Assembly: GCA_013331225.1 (NCBI GenBank)
Contig: DUGV01000192.1
Location: forward strand, 1-5,284
DNA length: 5,284 bases
DNA from: Methanolinea sp.
GTDB lineage: Archaea > Halobacteriota > Methanomicrobia > Methanomicrobiales > Methanospirillaceae
Reading direction: 5' to 3'
The notes beneath the pieces are model-generated. The model did no database searches and was not told where the DNA came from. It saw nothing but the letters and a program-made list of their open reading frames with translations. A program made the position numbers and the translations under genes. Below are positions 1 to 5,284 of the stretch, in pieces. The first letter of the stretch is position 1. Every line of letters starts with the position of its first letter.

Positions 1-402
1 GAAATCGGCATGCAGGTCATCTTCCCGGTCCACCCCCGGACTGCGAAGATGATCGGGGAGTTTGGGCTGGACACCCCGGGAATCCGCATCGTCCCGCCCC
101 TCGGGTATCTCGAGTTCCTTCTCCTTGAATCAAAGGCCGCCCTCATCCTGACCGATTCGGGGGGCATCCAGGAGGAGGCGTGCGTGCTCGGCGTCCCCTG
201 CGTCACGCTTCGGGAGAACACCGAGCGGCCAGAGACCCTCCAGGTGGGATCAAACGTGCTCGCGGGGACAAATCCAACGACCATCCGGGAGAGCGCAAGA
301 GAGATGCGCTCCCGGGACCGCGGCTGGGAAAACCCCTACGGCGACGGCCATGCAGGGGAGCGGATCATCGGGATTCTTGCCACCATGGGGCTGACGGGAT
401 GA
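1..402 (+). CDS. wecB: UDP-N-acetylglucosamine 2-epimerase (non-hydrolysing), 3' part
   Basis: Interconverts UDP-GlcNAc and UDP-ManNAc in the cytoplasm, supplying ManNAc-type sugars for surface glycans. The reading frame is open from base 1, so the 5' end lies outside the window. 133 residues are visible of a family that is usually about 350-380 aa, i.e. the C-terminal part of the GT-B-like fold. Motifs seen: PVHPRT (visible residues 9-14, with the His conserved as a catalytic residue in the family), TDSGGIQEEA (51-60, nucleotide-phosphate binding), LRENTERPET (70-79, UDP/uracil binding region) and GDGHAGERI near the end (114-122). The order and spacing of these motifs are those of intact WecB, and the stop TGA falls just after the expected C-terminal helix, so the 3' end is complete. 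No frameshift is visible. What lies upstream cannot be seen; a UDP-ManNAc dehydrogenase (WecC) is a common partner. Family assignment is firm; the exact glycan is unknown. Confidence 0.93.
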   Translation, partial: EIGMQVIFPVHPRTAKMIGEFGLDTPGIRIVPPLGYLEFLLLESKAALILTDSGGIQEEACVLGVPCVTLRENTERPETLQVGSNVLAGTNPTTIRESAREMRSRDRGWENPYGDGHAGERIIGILATMGLTG

Positions 403-581
403 CCACGGGTCGTTGCCGGGACCAGAAGGATTCGTATCCCCACCTGGGGGCCGTGGCGCCATGGACCGGCATGAGGGCAGGCCTGGTCACCGGTAGCCGG
501 GTGAGGGTCCGCGATACGCCCCGCAACAATGTAACACGCGCATTCTCCCCTTCTCTCCCCTTCCAGCAAAGGGTTATTCCC
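403..581. other. Intergenic spacer between wecB and the surface-protein gene
   Basis: 179 bases with no convincing gene. The plus-strand frame of the next gene stays open through it, but the encoded residues look like random GC-rich translation, and a clean signal peptide begins only at 582. There is a short near-palindrome (TGGCGCCA core, about 453-460) but no strong T-rich terminator after wecB. The least GC-rich stretch, around 524-536 (AACAATGTAACA), is the only candidate for a weak TATA element of the downstream gene; it would give a leader of roughly 20 nt, and the match to the archaeal consensus is poor. A purine run AAAGGG at about 568-573 is at best a weak ribosome binding site for the ATG at 582. 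Confidence 0.35.
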
Positions 582-1724
582 ATGAGATCCGTTCGCTTTT
601 TCGTGCTCTTCATCCTCGTATGCCTTGCCCTCCCTGCCGCTGCCGTAACCATCACGGAGAGACCCGACACGATCGCAAACGGCCAGCCGATATTCGTGAC
701 CATCCGCGATCTCCCCGGAAACTCCTCGTTCTCGCTCCTCGTGCAGGCAGACTGCGCCGTTGAACCCAACACCGAGTTCCGGTTCCAGATGAGCCAGTTC
801 GTGATGCCGTTTGCGTTAAAGAAGAGCAGCATCACGGCGACCCTCTCGGGAACCTCCACGAACCGCCTGGAAGTGATGAAGGAGTCGACCATCGTCACGG
901 TCTCGGGCCAGTCCAGGGATGGCCAATTCTCCACCACCAAGCATTACGACATCACTCCAGGGACCTACGACTACTTCCGGCTCTCGGGGACCTCCCTTCC
1001 GACAGCAAGGAGCATCACCGCACAGCTCCAGGTGACCGGGACCACGCAGGGGCCAAAGGACTCCGAGATATCGTTCGTGGTCGAGGGCCTTACCGCCGGG
1101 ACCATCACCATTGCAGCCCTCGTCGACGGGACGCAGGTCCTTTACAAGAGCATCCCGATTGGGGTGTCGGAATCGTCCTCTGCAGGGGACGGCGTGCCTG
1201 TGGCCACTACTGCACCCCCGCCGGAGCAGTGGAACACGTTCACCTCAGCCGACGGCCTGGTCAGCGTCACGGTCTCGCACGCGGGACCCATCGGGTTTCT
1301 GAAGGTCCCTCCTGTGGACGTGACTTGGGGGATGCAGGCCATCTCCGGGCCTTACACCCTGGTGCCCCAGGATACCTCTTTCCTCCCCCCGGGAAGAATC
1401 GAGTTCCGCATCCCGGCCGGGGCTCCGAGGGATGGGCTCGTCATCGCTTCCCTTGACCGCGAAACATGGACCATCCTTTCCTCGACGATTGGAAACACCT
1501 CCGTGACGGCTCCCGTCACCATCAGCGGCACCTATGCCCTGCTGGGGCCGGTCCCGGTCCTGGCAACCACCACGACCACTGCGATCACACCCATCGCGAC
1601 CACTGTTGAGGAGACTCCCCCCACCCCCACGCCTGCAGACACCACGAAGGCAGGTATCGGGGGTGCCACGCTTATCCTCGCGATTTGTGCCGGGTGTGCA
1701 GTCGCGATGCGGAAGATACAATAG
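582..1724 (+). CDS. Secreted, C-terminally membrane-anchored surface protein of unknown family
   Basis: 380 aa; I do not recognise a named family. Seen: a signal peptide (positively charged MRSVR, hydrophobic core 6-18, likely cleavage after Ala21 in LPAAA|VTI). Residues 22-195 are rich in alternating hydrophobic/polar beta-strand patterns, with a conserved-looking ITPGTYDYFRLSGTS segment (124-138). A low-complexity linker follows (196-214). A second beta-rich domain spans about 215-322 and has the pattern GPYTLVPQDTSFLPPGRIEFRI (split here as 256-265 and 266-277), then a Trp-containing strand and a closing GTYALL, like Ig/ZU5-type beta-sandwich modules of archaeal surface proteins. Next come a Thr/Pro-rich stalk (329-356, likely glycosylated) and a single membrane helix (about 357-375) followed by RKIQ. 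No PGF-CTERM-type motif is visible, so it is probably a simple C-terminal anchor. The start ATG was chosen because it gives the signal peptide directly; longer in-frame starts would bury it. It lies downstream of wecB on the same strand and convergent with the acetyltransferase gene. Its role (adhesion, envelope structure or binding) is not evident. Confidence 0.85.
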   Translation: MRSVRFFVLFILVCLALPAAAVTITERPDTIANGQPIFVTIRDLPGNSSFSLLVQADCAVEPNTEFRFQMSQFVMPFALKKSSITATLSGTSTNRLEVMKESTIVTVSGQSRDGQFSTTKHYDITPGTYDYFRLSGTSLPTARSITAQLQVTGTTQGPKDSEISFVVEGLTAGTITIAALVDGTQVLYKSIPIGVSESSSAGDGVPVATTAPPPEQWNTFTSADGLVSVTVSHAGPIGFLKVPPVDVTWGMQAISGPYTLVPQDTSFLPPGRIEFRIPAGAPRDGLVIASLDRETWTILSSTIGNTSVTAPVTISGTYALLGPVPVLATTTTTAITPIATTVEETPPTPTPADTTKAGIGGATLILAICAGCAVAMRKIQ

Positions 1725-1785
1725 CGCATGGGTCCGGAAGGAGCAGTGCATCTCCACCGCAGCGGAGGTCGCCTGCTCCCCGCTC
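1725..1785. terminator. Convergent gap with stem-loop, possible bidirectional terminator
   Basis: This 61-base gap separates two genes that run toward each other. It holds an inverted repeat with 7-base arms, GGAGCAG (1740-1746) and CTGCTCC (1773-1779). A smaller nested pair, CTCC (1752-1755) and GGAG (1764-1767), lies inside it. Because both transcripts end here, a shared hairpin is plausible. Archaeal termination usually relies on T-rich tracts, and none follows either side, so the terminator role is weakly supported. Confidence 0.3.
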
Positions 1786-2631
1786 TCACCCCATCTCGAA
1801 CGTGGTGACCCCGAAGATCCGGCCGACCGGAAGCGGAGGGATCTCCTTCGTATACATCCTCGCGGTGCCGAAGACCTCCTCCATCTCCCGCTCCTGCGCC
1901 ATTGCCACCGCGTCGCGGTTCGGCTCCGGGGTGTCGAAGAAGAACAGCTGCCCCCTCACCTCATCCCTCCCGGTCAAATCCTCCAGGATACACTCGCCGA
2001 TTTCCGGCGTATCGGCAAAGAGCGGGCCGATCTTATACCCCTCGAAGCACCTCCGGATTACCCCGTAGCCCCGCAGTGATCCTCCCTCCACCAAGGCGGA
2101 GGACCACGATCCGGGCGTGCGGATCCATCGCTCCAGGAAGCGCTTCCGTTCTGCGGGGAAATGGAGGGCATCATACGCAACGAGTGCGGAAAAGGGCACT
2201 TCCTGCGCAGAGCCGAGCCCTGCCTGCCTCCTTCCGTCCGCGATGCCCCGCCACCGGATGTTCCGGTACGCGAAGCGGAACCCCATCCGAGAAGAATACT
2301 TTTCCTGCATCTCGTAGACCCCGTCGATGCCCAGGTTCCGGTCGCCCGCGTGGCGGATTGCCGCGCTCGAGAGCTGCCAGCCCACCCCCTTCGACCGCAT
2401 ATCCTCCCTGATGACAAAAAAACCCCCAAAAGAGAACCGGGAGTCGTAATTGGTGACCGCAACAGTCCCGACGATCTCGCCGTCCGCCTCCGCAACAAAC
2501 CACCCGGCCGGGTCCACCGCGTAGTGGCATTCCCCGTCATGCAGCCCCGGGTTCCACCCCTCTCTCCGCGCCCACTCGATGAAGACCGGCACCTCCTCCT
2601 CCCGCGCCGTCCGGATCACAAGGTCATCCAT
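1786..2631 (-). CDS. GNAT-family N-acetyltransferase with C-terminal GNAT-like domain
   Basis: 281 aa, predicted cytoplasmic, transferring an acyl group from acetyl-CoA to an amine; the substrate is unknown. The N-terminal GNAT domain (about residues 4-125) shows GWFVAEADGEIVGTVAVTNY (43-62, strands beta2-beta4 region), then GFFVIREDMRSKGVGWQL (70-87) with the acetyl-CoA pyrophosphate loop R79-S-K-G-V-G84, then Y113/G117-F in the helix/strand expected before the domain end. The C-terminal half (about 145-278) carries RGYGVIRRCFEGYKIGPLFAD (187-207), the signature of the second domain in YitH/YitI-like bacterial and archaeal proteins (Pfam Acetyltransf_18 type). The start at 2631 was chosen because homology-like sequence begins at MDDLVIRTA and a TATA box lies about 28 bases upstream. 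An open frame continues upstream to 2895, but those 88 codons translate the hairpin array and overlap the neighbouring gene, so they are not credible protein. Convergent with the surface-protein gene. Family confident, substrate unassigned. Confidence 0.88.
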   Translation of the reverse strand: MDDLVIRTAREEEVPVFIEWARREGWNPGLHDGECHYAVDPAGWFVAEADGEIVGTVAVTNYDSRFSFGGFFVIREDMRSKGVGWQLSSAAIRHAGDRNLGIDGVYEMQEKYSSRMGFRFAYRNIRWRGIADGRRQAGLGSAQEVPFSALVAYDALHFPAERKRFLERWIRTPGSWSSALVEGGSLRGYGVIRRCFEGYKIGPLFADTPEIGECILEDLTGRDEVRGQLFFFDTPEPNRDAVAMAQEREMEEVFGTARMYTKEIPPLPVGRIFGVTTFEMG

Positions 2632-2655
2632 ATGAGAGGATGAAGCGGCAATGGA

Positions 2656-2663
2656 CTTATAGT
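2656..2663 (-). promoter_or_regulatory. TATA box of the acetyltransferase gene, leaderless transcript predicted
   Basis: On the minus strand the octamer ACTATAAG is a good archaeal box A match. Its centre is about 28 bases from the A of the ATG at 2631, so the usual transcription start (about 25-27 bases downstream of the box) falls at or next to the start codon. No Shine-Dalgarno-like GGAGG/GGTGA precedes the ATG (the bases are TTCATCCTCTCAT). Together these point to a leaderless mRNA. The box sits only about 8 bases from the edge of the tandem hairpin array. Confidence 0.55.
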
Positions 2664-2670
2664 TCAGTGC

Positions 2671-2795
2671 TGCGGGGAGCAGTTGGGCCATCGGCCCCCA
2701 ACTGCGGGGGTTGTTGCGGGGAGCAGTTGGGCCATCGGCCCCAACTGCGGGGGTTGTGCGGGGAGCAGTTGGGCCATCGGCCCACTGCTGCGGGG
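2671..2795. repeat. Tandem hairpin array: three direct units of 42-44 bp, each an inverted repeat
   Basis: Units start at 2671, 2715 and 2757 (44 bp, 42 bp, and a 39-bp last unit with a diverged end). The first 27 bases of each unit are identical. Each contains a hairpin: left arm GCAGTTGGGCC (2679-2689, 2723-2733, 2765-2775), loop ATC, and right arms GGCCCCCAACTGC (2693-2705), GGCCCCAACTGC (2737-2748) and GGCCCACTGC (2779-2788). A perfect right arm would be GGCCCAACTGC, so the three copies differ only by small insertions or deletions in the right arm and all keep pairing. The array is framed by similar sequence, AGTGCTGCGGGGA on the left and ACTGCTGCGGGGA on the right. It lies between two minus-strand genes. 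No spacer diversity is present, so it is not CRISPR. The remaining 2796-2855 holds an AT-richer patch (about 2815-2829) and no gene. Confidence 0.85.
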
Positions 2796-2855
2796 AATTC
2801 CGTCGTGAAATGCCCGTATTACATATGATCCACGGGTCGAACTGAACCCACCCAC

Positions 2856-4517
2856 TCACACCTCCGCCCCGTACACTCCCGACCCCACGAACCATTCGCG
2901 GTCAACCGGCACCACGTAACAGAGCTTGAGGGCATCGGACCCGGTGTCAGGGTTCAGGTACACCACGTAGACGAACCCCCCGCCACCGCGTGCCACCTCG
3001 ATCTCCCAGTCGATGATTGCAACCCCGTAATGGTCCAGAAAGCCAAGGCGGCTGGTCCCGATCAACTCAGGCTGGTGCGGGAGGGCGAGGGTCGTCCCGT
3101 TCATCGCATACGAGAAAATGTAGCTTCCGCCGGGTGCCCACTGTCCGGAGAGGTCGTTGAACGCAGCGAGGGCCGCGTCCATTCCCTCCCTTTGGGCAAA
3201 GTCACGGGCCGCATGCACCCGCTGCATCAGGGCGTCCTTCTCCTGCCGGCCGAAGGTGGCGTTCACATGGGAGAGGTAGATACCGGACCCGATGAACCAC
3301 TCATCGTCGACCGGCATCACCGAGGAGACCTTCAGTTCCTCTGCGAACCCTGCCGCGGGGTTGGGGTATACATAGTACACGTGCCCGCCCCCGCGGGAGG
3401 CTGCCCCCACCAGGGCCCGGATGAAGGCAACGCCGTGTGCGTCACGGATATCAAGGCGGTTCTGCCCGATGAGGCCCTGCTGGAACGGCAGCGCACGCAC
3501 CGTCCCGTTCATGTCGTAGGCGAAGATATACTGGTCCCCGTCCACAAACCGGCCGGCTGGGTCATTGAACTCCCTGAGGGCGGCCTCTTTTCCCTCCATT
3601 GCGGCAAAGGCGGCGGCCGACTGCACGTCCGCATCAAGGTCGCTTAGTCCCGCCAGGGAAGCGTTCCTCACGAAGGATGCATCCGCAGTGCCGGACTGGA
3701 TCTTCCCTTCTGTCAGCACCACCCGCCACGCCGCTCCGTCAATTCCGGCAGTCTCCCAGGCGGCCTCTTTTTCGATCTCCTTGTCCCACTCACGGTCCCA
3801 GAACCGGTAGGAGCCTGTTCCCGCGGGTTCGGATACCACTCTCCGGAAGAACTCCTGGAGTCCCGGTTCCTGGTAGACGGGATCAGAAAAGAGGTTCTTT
3901 CCTATCTCCTCCTGCGTCGTGTCGTAGATGACCGTCCCGTCCGTCTGTGTCACCCAGATGTCATAGGCTGTCCCCTCCACCACGGGCGCAATGGCCCTCC
4001 CTATGAGGGTCTCGGGGCGATACGTGACGTCGGTATAGCCAAGGTAGGTGCCGTCTGCGGCAAAGACCGGGGCACTCTGGGAAATCCCGGCAAACCCTTC
4101 CTCCATCATGAAGACCTCGCTGACCCGGGGCACCTTCATGGCCAGGGCTTCCTGGACCGGACCGTCGTAATTCACGTCCCTCCCGACAATCCCGCGGTAA
4201 TGCTCCGGGACCGCGGCGACGAGGATTCCCTCAGGGGAGATGGTGACCGACGAGAGGGCCCAAGGAAGCGCGTCGAGTTTCTCGAAGAGCACCGCCTCTG
4301 CATCCGGGCCTGCGAGCCCTGTCCGGGACAGCCGGCCGGCACTTTCGAGGTTGAGAGCCCGTACATCGGCGAGCTCCGCATCGATGGCTGTTGCGGCCAA
4401 ATTGAGCGTGGCGCTGGCCACAGATGCCTCTGTCTTTTCCTTTTCCGGGGTGATGCACCCGCTGGCGAGAAGCGCTGCTCCCAGGACAAGGAGGATCAAC
4501 AGTATGCGTACCTTCAT
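2856..4517 (-). CDS. Cache-domain lipoprotein, double Cache plus two tandem single Cache domains
   Basis: 553 aa, predicted lipoprotein on the outer face of the membrane, probably a small-molecule binding protein. The signal peptide MKVRILLILL... ends in lipobox LASG|C21. A helix (about 30-60) leads into a double-Cache-like region (to about 270), with SSVTISPEGILVAAVPEHYRG (split at 89-98 and 99-109), FAGISQSAPVFAADGTYLGY (142-161) and YDIWVTQTDGTVIYDT (185-200), typical of extracellular dCache sensors. Two further single-Cache domains follow, about 300-416 and 436-551. Both carry YIF-Y-MNGT, ALP-Q--LIG--RL, a GGG/YxVYxNP strand and a final EWF(I/V)GSG(I/V)Y. Over 39 aligned residues (328-366 versus 464-502), 22 are identical. 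No HAMP, MCP, kinase or C-terminal membrane helix is present. The ATG at 4517 was preferred over an in-frame TTG at 4535, since it begins the signal peptide directly. The gene lies 64 bases downstream of the epimerase gene on the same strand. The ligand is unknown. Confidence 0.87.
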   Translation of the reverse strand: MKVRILLILLVLGAALLASGCITPEKEKTEASVASATLNLAATAIDAELADVRALNLESAGRLSRTGLAGPDAEAVLFEKLDALPWALSSVTISPEGILVAAVPEHYRGIVGRDVNYDGPVQEALAMKVPRVSEVFMMEEGFAGISQSAPVFAADGTYLGYTDVTYRPETLIGRAIAPVVEGTAYDIWVTQTDGTVIYDTTQEEIGKNLFSDPVYQEPGLQEFFRRVVSEPAGTGSYRFWDREWDKEIEKEAAWETAGIDGAAWRVVLTEGKIQSGTADASFVRNASLAGLSDLDADVQSAAAFAAMEGKEAALREFNDPAGRFVDGDQYIFAYDMNGTVRALPFQQGLIGQNRLDIRDAHGVAFIRALVGAASRGGGHVYYVYPNPAAGFAEELKVSSVMPVDDEWFIGSGIYLSHVNATFGRQEKDALMQRVHAARDFAQREGMDAALAAFNDLSGQWAPGGSYIFSYAMNGTTLALPHQPELIGTSRLGFLDHYGVAIIDWEIEVARGGGGFVYVVYLNPDTGSDALKLCYVVPVDREWFVGSGVYGAEV

Positions 4518-4543
4518 GCATTGACTTTTGATCAACCGGCCCG

Positions 4544-4549
4544 CATAAG
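4544..4549 (-). promoter_or_regulatory. Weak TATA-like element before the Cache lipoprotein gene
   Basis: CTTATG on the minus strand lies in an AT-richer island between the epimerase stop and the lipoprotein ATG at 4517. Its centre is about 29 bases from that ATG, which would again imply a very short or absent leader. There is no Shine-Dalgarno-like sequence before the ATG. The match to box A is partial, and a short T run (4557-4560) just upstream could instead reflect termination of the epimerase transcript. The lipoprotein gene may simply be co-transcribed with the epimerase gene. Confidence 0.25.
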
Positions 4550-4581
4550 CATTGTGAAAAGAGCGACAGGGTGTCTGCGGG

Positions 4582-5284
4582 TCATTTCATCGACGCAAGC
4601 GTGTCAGAAAGCCCTTCTCTCAAGCTGAATTGCGGGGAAAACGCGAGCACTGTCCGTGCCAGGGAGATGTCGGCAACAGATCGCCTCACCTCGCCGGGCC
4701 TCTCGGGGCAATGGATGGGATCCAGCCTGCAATCGAAGAGGTCCATGAGCATCGAGGCCAGTTCGTTGACGCTGGTCTCGCTCCCGGATGCGATATTGAA
4801 CACCCCGCACACCTCTGACTCCATTGCATGGATGAGTGCCGTCACTACGTCCTTCACGTAGACAAAGTCCCGTGTCTGGCCACCGTCGCCGTAGATCAGC
4901 GGGGCCTTTCCTTCCCGGATCCTCGCGATGAACCTGGGGATAACCGCTGCATAATCAGAACGCGGATCCTGCCGCGGGCCATACACGTTGAAGAAGCGGA
5001 GGGATACTGCTTGCAGGCCGTAAAGGAGCGAAAAAGCCCTGCAGTACCGCTCCCCCGCGTACTTGGCGACCGCGTAGGGGGAGAGGGGGTCGACCGGCAT
5101 GTCCTCCCCCTTGGGGAGATCCGGGAGGTTTCCGTACACGGCGGCAGAGGAGGCGTGGACCACCCGCTTCACGCCGGAATCCCTGGCAGCGAGGAGCACG
5201 TTCAGGGTGCCGGTGAGGGTGACCTCGTGGCTGGCAAGGGGGTGCGCGATGGACCGCGGGACCGATACCATCGCCGCCAGGTGG
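4582..5284 (-). CDS. NAD-dependent nucleotide-sugar epimerase/dehydratase (GalE-like), 5' truncated by window edge
   Basis: Extended short-chain dehydrogenase that probably interconverts UDP-glucose/UDP-galactose or their N-acetyl forms in the cytoplasm for surface glycan synthesis. 233 complete codons are visible, open to the right edge; about 75-80 N-terminal residues carrying the Rossmann GxxGxxG motif lie outside. The visible part opens with HLAAMVSVPRSI, matching the HxAA-xxSVxxS region of GalE/WbpP-type enzymes, so the internal Met at 5271 is not the start. Catalytic features: Ser in VVHASSAAVYG (near 5150) and the YxxxK pair in SPYAVAKYAGERYC (Tyr codon 5074-5076, Lys codon 5062-5064). 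Substrate-binding motifs are LRFFNVYGPRQDP, YGDGGQTRDFVYVKDV and FNIASGSETSVNELA, and the C-terminal PGEVRRSVADISLA is typical of these epimerases. The stop at 4582 gives a normal C-terminus. The exact sugar specificity cannot be read from sequence alone; a dehydratase or a UDP-GlcNAc/glucuronate 4-epimerase is possible. Confidence 0.9.
   Translation of the reverse strand, partial: HLAAMVSVPRSIAHPLASHEVTLTGTLNVLLAARDSGVKRVVHASSAAVYGNLPDLPKGEDMPVDPLSPYAVAKYAGERYCRAFSLLYGLQAVSLRFFNVYGPRQDPRSDYAAVIPRFIARIREGKAPLIYGDGGQTRDFVYVKDVVTALIHAMESEVCGVFNIASGSETSVNELASMLMDLFDCRLDPIHCPERPGEVRRSVADISLARTVLAFSPQFSLREGLSDTLASMK

Noticed and set aside
180..581. In-frame upstream extension of the surface-protein gene reaching back into wecB
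   Set aside because: It overlaps a clear WecB C-terminus, has Arg/Pro-rich GC-driven composition, and would place the signal peptide in the interior of the protein.
365..940. 191-codon open frame on the minus strand across the start of the surface-protein gene
   Set aside because: Antisense shadow of a GC-rich coding region; no domain or signal is recognisable, and the plus-strand frame has a convincing signal peptide.
1245..1757. 170-codon minus-strand open frame over the 3' half of the surface-protein gene
   Set aside because: Composition is dominated by Arg, Gly and Asp from the complement of Thr/Pro codons; no independent support.
1902..2643. Long plus-strand open frames opposite the acetyltransferase gene
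   Set aside because: Pro/Arg-rich shadow translations of a gene with clear GNAT motifs on the other strand.
2671..2795. CRISPR array
   Set aside because: The whole unit repeats with no unique spacers, and only three copies are present with no cas genes nearby.
2671..2795. Insertion sequence or MITE remnant
   Set aside because: No transposase fragment and no paired terminal inverted repeats bounding the block; the similar flanks (GCTGCGGGGA) are explained by the repeat unit itself.
2640..2828. 62-codon plus-strand open frame through the hairpin array, with repeated GEQLGHRP peptide
   Set aside because: The peptide repeat is only the translation of the DNA repeat; there is no start context, and the array's hairpin structure explains the pattern better.
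4172..4628. Overlapping open frames on both strands near the start of the Cache lipoprotein gene
   Set aside because: They lack recognisable motifs and overlap the lipoprotein signal peptide and dCache region, which are well supported.

Overview
This 5.3-kb, GC-rich window looks like chromosomal DNA from a methanogenic euryarchaeon, most likely Methanomicrobiales (Methanoculleus/Methanofollis-like). That placement rests on the type of genes present (Thr/Pro-rich tail-anchored surface protein, Cache-only lipoprotein, archaeal-style WecB and GalE-like epimerase) and on TATA boxes sitting about 28-30 nt from start codons with no Shine-Dalgarno sequence. It is inference from gene style, not from a marker gene.

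Layout, left to right. (1) 1-402, plus strand: the C-terminal third of a non-hydrolysing UDP-GlcNAc 2-epimerase (WecB), cut by the window edge. (2) 403-581: a spacer with no clear gene. (3) 582-1724, plus strand: a 380-aa secreted, membrane-anchored surface protein of unrecognised family, with a signal peptide, beta-rich ectodomain, Thr/Pro-rich stalk and C-terminal membrane anchor. (4) 1725-1785: a short convergent gap with a stem-loop. (5) 1786-2631, minus strand: a two-domain GNAT-family acetyltransferase, probably read from a leaderless transcript. (6) 2632-2855: an intergenic region dominated by three tandem 42-44-bp units, each holding a hairpin with an ATC loop. (7) 2856-4517, minus strand: a 553-aa lipoprotein made of a double-Cache-like region plus two tandem single-Cache domains, with no signalling output domain. 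(8) 4582-5284, minus strand: most of an NAD-dependent nucleotide-sugar epimerase (GalE-like), cut at its N-terminus by the right edge.

The two outer genes make activated sugars (ManNAc-type and Gal/GalNAc-type) for surface glycans. The two largest inner genes encode exported proteins that would sit on the cell surface where such glycans are used, so the window fits a cell-envelope/glycan neighbourhood with an acetyltransferase and a sensor-like lipoprotein in it. A functional link between these genes is inference. The most unusual element is the hairpin array at 2671-2795. It lies just upstream of the acetyltransferase TATA box and could easily be mistranslated as a repetitive N-terminal extension of that gene.
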